Shown piece by piece: positions 24,237 to 26,653 of a stretch of 26,653 nucleotides of DNA. The first letter of the stretch is position 1. Each line of letters opens with the position of its first letter. The notes under the pieces were generated by a model. The model ran no database searches, was not told the origin of the DNA, and saw only the letters and a list, made by a program, of their open reading frames with translations. This DNA is from Clostridiales bacterium. Its GTDB lineage: Bacteria > Bacillota > Clostridia > Lachnospirales > JAITVM01. The stretch lies in NCBI GenBank assembly GCA_031285815.1, contig JAITVM010000008.1, positions 1-26,653 on the forward strand, in the 5' to 3' direction. The translations under genes and the position numbers were made by a program.

Positions 24237-24884
24237 TTAAATTTGAATATCTGGCGAAAACCGAAAAGCCATATTTTTTTTCAGCTTTGGGTTATAGAAT
24301 TCAAAATGGGTTGAATAAAGCCCCATCTTTACAAAGCCCTTGTTATGCATAAAATATTTATTATATTTTGTGTCGCCATAAACAGGCAAACCTGCATCCG
24401 CAAGCTGGGCACGGATTTGATGGTGCCTACCCGTAAAAAGTTCGATTTCTATTATTGACACATAGCCAAATTCTTTATTCTTTTTCTTTTGTAGCAATTT
24501 ATAATTTAGCCTGGCCAATTTGGCGCCGCCCTCATTTTTATTAACTACCCTTGATATATTTAAACGCTGGTTCTTAATTAAGCAGCATTCTAAATTTTCA
24601 TTTATTTTCGCTTCGCCGCAAACTAAAGCGGTATATTTTTTTATTACACTGCGGTTTGAAACCTGCCCCGAAATAATTTGGGTGAAGCTTTTATTTTTAG
24701 CAAAAACAATAACCCCGCCCACCGGCCTATCAAGCCTATGTACAAGGCCCAAATGGGCCGGCCCTTGCAAATAGCTATAAACTTCTGAATAAAGGTCAGG
24801 GCACCCTGTTTTATCAGCCTGGCAAGGCACGCCCCGTTCCTTATTCAATACGATAATATCTTTATCCTCATAAATAATATCCAT
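24237..24884 (-). CDS. RluA-family pseudouridine synthase
   Basis: The family converts specific uridines in rRNA or tRNA to pseudouridine. The 215-residue protein lacks the N-terminal S4 domain and begins directly with IIYEDKDIIVLNKERGVP. The catalytic motif is HRLDRPVGGV (49-58), with D52 the nucleophile. The C-terminal FTGRHHQIRAQLADAGLPVYGD is the family's second signature. The lack of S4 and the short length resemble RluC/TruC-like short members; the target RNA cannot be read from sequence. It starts with ATG behind AAAAGGTGG, 22 nt after gpr, in the same unit. Confidence 0.93.
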   Translation of the reverse strand: MDIIYEDKDIIVLNKERGVPCQADKTGCPDLYSEVYSYLQGPAHLGLVHRLDRPVGGVIVFAKNKSFTQIISGQVSNRSVIKKYTALVCGEAKINENLECCLIKNQRLNISRVVNKNEGGAKLARLNYKLLQKKKNKEFGYVSIIEIELFTGRHHQIRAQLADAGLPVYGDTKYNKYFMHNKGFVKMGLYSTHFEFYNPKLKKNMAFRFSPDIQI

Positions 24885-24906
24885 ATGCCACCTTTTAATA
24901 TTTGTA

Positions 24907-25884
24907 TTAACCCACGTAGCGGTTTATATCTTCTTTGCCGATCCCCTCGTGCAAAGAAATGTTTAGGGAGTTAGCTATTATATTTGCCAGCCTGTCTATA
25001 ACCTCGTCAACCTCTTTCGGCGTGACAAACATATTCGCGCTATAAGGGTACAAAATTTCTTTAATCATGGAATATTTTTCGTCTGACTCTAATGATTCCA
25101 GCATTTCATAAAATTGCGCGCCGTTTTCTGTTTGGGATTTCATAGATCCTAAAACCAAATCCATTGTATCGCTTACTAAAGTAGCGGCATCCACAACGGT
25201 TGGTACGCCAATCCCGATTACCTTAACGCCAAGGTGTTTTTCGTCAAGCATCTTCCTATTATTCCCCAGCCCTGCCCCCGGGCTAATGCCGGTGTCACAA
25301 ATTTGAATGGTGGAATTTATCCTGCTGGTCCTACGTGCGGCCAAAGCATCAACCGCTATAACCAAATCCGGTTTTACACGGCCCACAATTCCTTTAACAG
25401 TTTCTGCAGTCTCAATGCCGGTTATACCCATAACCCCTGGTGAAATAGCCGAAACATCCCTTACCTCTGTTTGTATTTCTTTTGAAATGCTTTCTTTTAT
25501 ATGCCTAGTAACCAATACCTTTGAAACGACCTTCGGCCCCAAAGCGTCTGGGGTAACATGCCAGTTGCCCAACCCTATTATCAAGCAGGAGCCCCCATCC
25601 TTCAAATTATGGAGCCGGCCCAGCTCATCAGAAAAAACTTTAATTATTTCTTCCTGTGCATAAACATCGTTTATTTTCATTAAATCAGATTCTATGGTAA
25701 TATAATTGCCAATAGGCTTGCCCATAGATTCTGCACCTTCATCATTAGTTACCCTAACCCGTGTTACTTTTATCTCGCCTTCATAAATTTCTTCCTCTTC
25801 AACCTCAACCCCCGGAAGGATGCTTTCATCCCTGCTGCTTTTCAAAAGCTCATGCGTTTCTAACGCAAGGTCAGTACGTATCAT
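24907..25884 (-). CDS. gpr: Germination protease GPR (spore protease)
   Basis: GPR starts degradation of small acid-soluble spore proteins during germination. It is made as a zymogen in the forespore. At 325 residues it is shorter than the Bacillus enzymes (about 370). The start MIRTDLALETHELL is typical. The two aspartates essential in the family are present, D113 in GNWHVTPDALGP and D179 in VIAVDALAARR. PGAGLGNNR and VGIGVPTVVDAAT-like segments complete the core. It starts with ATG behind AAAGGTGAT. rluA-family follows; rpsT diverges, an arrangement also seen in other Bacillota. It shows the organism belongs to a spore-forming lineage. Confidence 0.97.
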   Translation of the reverse strand: MIRTDLALETHELLKSSRDESILPGVEVEEEEIYEGEIKVTRVRVTNDEGAESMGKPIGNYITIESDLMKINDVYAQEEIIKVFSDELGRLHNLKDGGSCLIIGLGNWHVTPDALGPKVVSKVLVTRHIKESISKEIQTEVRDVSAISPGVMGITGIETAETVKGIVGRVKPDLVIAVDALAARRTSRINSTIQICDTGISPGAGLGNNRKMLDEKHLGVKVIGIGVPTVVDAATLVSDTMDLVLGSMKSQTENGAQFYEMLESLESDEKYSMIKEILYPYSANMFVTPKEVDEVIDRLANIIANSLNISLHEGIGKEDINRYVG

Positions 25885-25939
25885 TATACATCACCTTTCT
25901 TTAAAGTTAAAACCTTTAACTATAAATATCACTGACGTA

Positions 25940-25968
25940 TATTTTTACCTTATAAAATTATTATATAC
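25940..25968 (-). promoter_or_regulatory. Candidate forespore promoter of gpr
   Basis: On the - strand GTATA (25964-25968), 14 nt, then GGTAAAAATA (25940-25949) resembles the sigma-F pattern GYWTA-N15-GGNNANAHTR, one base short in the spacer. The overlapping AAATATA also fits a sigma-G -10 with one mismatch. Confidence 0.35.
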
Positions 25969-25995
25969 AAGCAAAATTTGATTTCCCTGAAATTA

Positions 25996-26024
25996 TTGAC
26001 TTATTGATATTTTTGATTTAGAAT
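25996..26024 (+). promoter_or_regulatory. Sigma-A promoter of rpsT
   Basis: TTGACT (25996-26001), exactly 17 nt, then TAGAAT (26019-26024). Each hexamer has one mismatch to consensus. It lies 36 bp upstream of the rpsT start. Confidence 0.75.
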
Positions 26025-26059
26025 ATATAAAAATATTATATTAAGGAGGTGTATATCCG

Positions 26060-26323
26060 TTGGCAAATATTAAGTCCGCTAAAAAAAGGGTCAAAGTTAT
26101 CGCTAAAAAAACTTTGCGCAACAAAATGATCAAATCTAGCACAAAGACCGCGATTAAAAAAGTGGTTGCCGCTTGTAATAACAATAACAAGCCAGAAGCC
26201 CAAGCTTCATTAATAGAAGCTGTATCCAAAATAGATAAAGCTTGCAGTAAGGGCGTTTACCATAAAAACAATGCATCCAGAAAAAAATCCAGGCTAACTA
26301 AACTAGTAAACAAAATAGCTTAA
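26060..26323 (+). CDS. rpsT: 30S ribosomal protein S20
   Basis: S20 is a primary 16S rRNA-binding protein. The 87 residues are very basic and helical: MANIKSAKKRVKVIAKKTLR, then SSTKTAIKKV, and a C-terminal KGVYHKNNASRKKSRLTKLV that is the family signature. It starts with TTG; AAGGAGGT lies 9 nt upstream, which fixes the start. Noncanonical starts are common for S20, which can autoregulate at translation. It is monocistronic with its own promoter and terminators, and divergent from gpr. Confidence 0.97.
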   Translation: MANIKSAKKRVKVIAKKTLRNKMIKSSTKTAIKKVVAACNNNNKPEAQASLIEAVSKIDKACSKGVYHKNNASRKKSRLTKLVNKIA

Positions 26324-26377
26324 CCCTCTAATGTTATTTTTGTACTGTATATTTAGGATGGATTTTATCAGCAGTTC

Positions 26378-26409
26378 AAAAAATGGCAACCGTGTCGGCC
26401 ATTTTTTTT
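26378..26409 (+). terminator. Terminator of rpsT
   Basis: AAAAAATGGC pairs over 10 bp with GCCATTTTTT around a 10-nt loop, and the T-run continues to 26409. It lies 55 nt past the rpsT stop. Confidence 0.88.
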
Positions 26410-26420
26410 ATTTATTAAAT

Positions 26421-26443
26421 AGCCTTTGTATAGGCTTTTTTTT
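26421..26443 (+). terminator. Second terminator downstream of rpsT
   Basis: A short 5-bp stem AGCCT/AGGCT with a 6-nt loop is followed by eight T. It probably backs up the first terminator. Confidence 0.5.
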
Positions 26444-26473
26444 ATTTCAGGGCAAGAAAAATTTTGGGCACAT

Positions 26474-26496
26474 AAAAAATAGCCTTAAAGGCTATT
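26474..26496 (-). terminator. Terminator of the TRAM-domain gene
   Basis: AATAGCC (26478-26484) pairs perfectly with GGCTATT (26490-26496) around 5 nt. On the - strand TTTTTTATG follows. It lies 44 nt past the stop of the gene at the right edge. Confidence 0.75.
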
Positions 26497-26539
26497 GTTT
26501 TAAAAATAAAAATATATTCCGATATAAAAACCTGCGCAC

Positions 26540-26653
26540 TTACTCTTCTTTTAATTTTGCAAAAATCATCCTGCCTGCCGATGTTTGAAGCACAGATGTA
26601 ACAGTGACATATATAAGCTCCCCAATAAACCGGGAACCGCCTTCAACAACGAT
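26540..26653 (-). CDS. TRAM-domain protein, C-terminal end (probably YacL-like PIN/TRAM)
   Basis: The last 37 codons of a gene that enters from the right edge, in frame to base 26653. The segment VVEGGSRFIGELIYVTVTSV and the end LQTSAGRMIFAKLKEE match the TRAM RNA-binding domain at the C-terminus of YacL-like PIN/TRAM proteins of Bacillota. Most of the protein, including any PIN nuclease domain, lies outside, so the full identity is inferred. A clear terminator follows the TAA. It is convergent with rpsT. Confidence 0.7.
   Translation of the reverse strand: MVVEGGSRFIGELIYVTVTSVLQTSAGRMIFAKLKEE

Noticed and set aside
26331..26588. An 85-codon + strand frame after rpsT
   Set aside because: It runs through two terminators and into the antisense of the TRAM-domain gene; its Phe/Tyr-rich translation reflects T-runs.
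1..26653. CRISPR arrays, tRNA or rRNA genes, insertion sequences, phage genes
   Set aside because: No regularly spaced repeats, no cloverleaf or rRNA-like segments, and no transposase or integrase motifs were found in reading the window.

Overview
The window looks like a chromosomal segment of a low-GC, endospore-forming Bacillota, most likely a member of the Clostridia. Support comes from the GPR spore protease, Shine-Dalgarno sites of the AGGAGG/GGGGG type throughout, the rpmE-DUF1385-prmC-prfA block, and a type IV pilus (T4P) locus with no secretin gene, as expected for a single-membrane cell. I can suggest class but not genus.

Left flank (1-2250, + strand): the 3' end of glucose-6-phosphate isomerase (pgi) with a terminator; a GNAT-family acetyltransferase; a 35-codon scar of a PhzF-family gene whose whole middle is missing; and mscL with its own promoter. 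mscL and the pilus operon converge on a shared bidirectional terminator at 2205-2246.

Centre (2245-18788, all - strand, read right to left): a near-complete T4P operon in the order pilC (platform), pilA (major pilin), a PilX/GspK-like minor pilin, a minor pilin carrying a von Willebrand A domain, a minor pilin carrying Ig-like and LamG-like modules, pilM, pilN, pilO, an unrecognised 410-residue protein, a 709-residue protein with tandem PRC-barrel-like domains, pilD (prepilin peptidase), pilB (extension ATPase) and pilT (retraction ATPase). The extra modules on the minor pilins suggest an adhesive tip. The PilO homologue carries an additional C-terminal beta-sandwich. Several stable stem-loops divide the operon and could set stoichiometry, and the pilA leader holds a perfect Shine-Dalgarno sequence in front of an ATG-TGA start-stop, or a 10-codon ORF, about 100 nt upstream of the real pilA start.

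Between the pilus operon and the housekeeping block lie a HEAT-repeat-like protein and a TetR-family regulator, each with its own terminator. The regulator has a palindromic operator candidate just upstream of its start.

Right flank (20918-26653): prfA, prmC, a DUF1385 membrane protein and rpmE, read leftwards from a strong promoter through a structured rpmE leader; then an RluA-family pseudouridine synthase behind gpr. rpsT diverges from gpr. The window ends inside a gene on the - strand that encodes a TRAM-domain C-terminus, probably of a YacL-like PIN/TRAM protein.

No tRNA, rRNA, CRISPR array, insertion sequence or phage gene was seen. The most unusual content is the pilus operon: its modular tip pilins, the two orphan proteins, the PilO extension and the RNA-level features.
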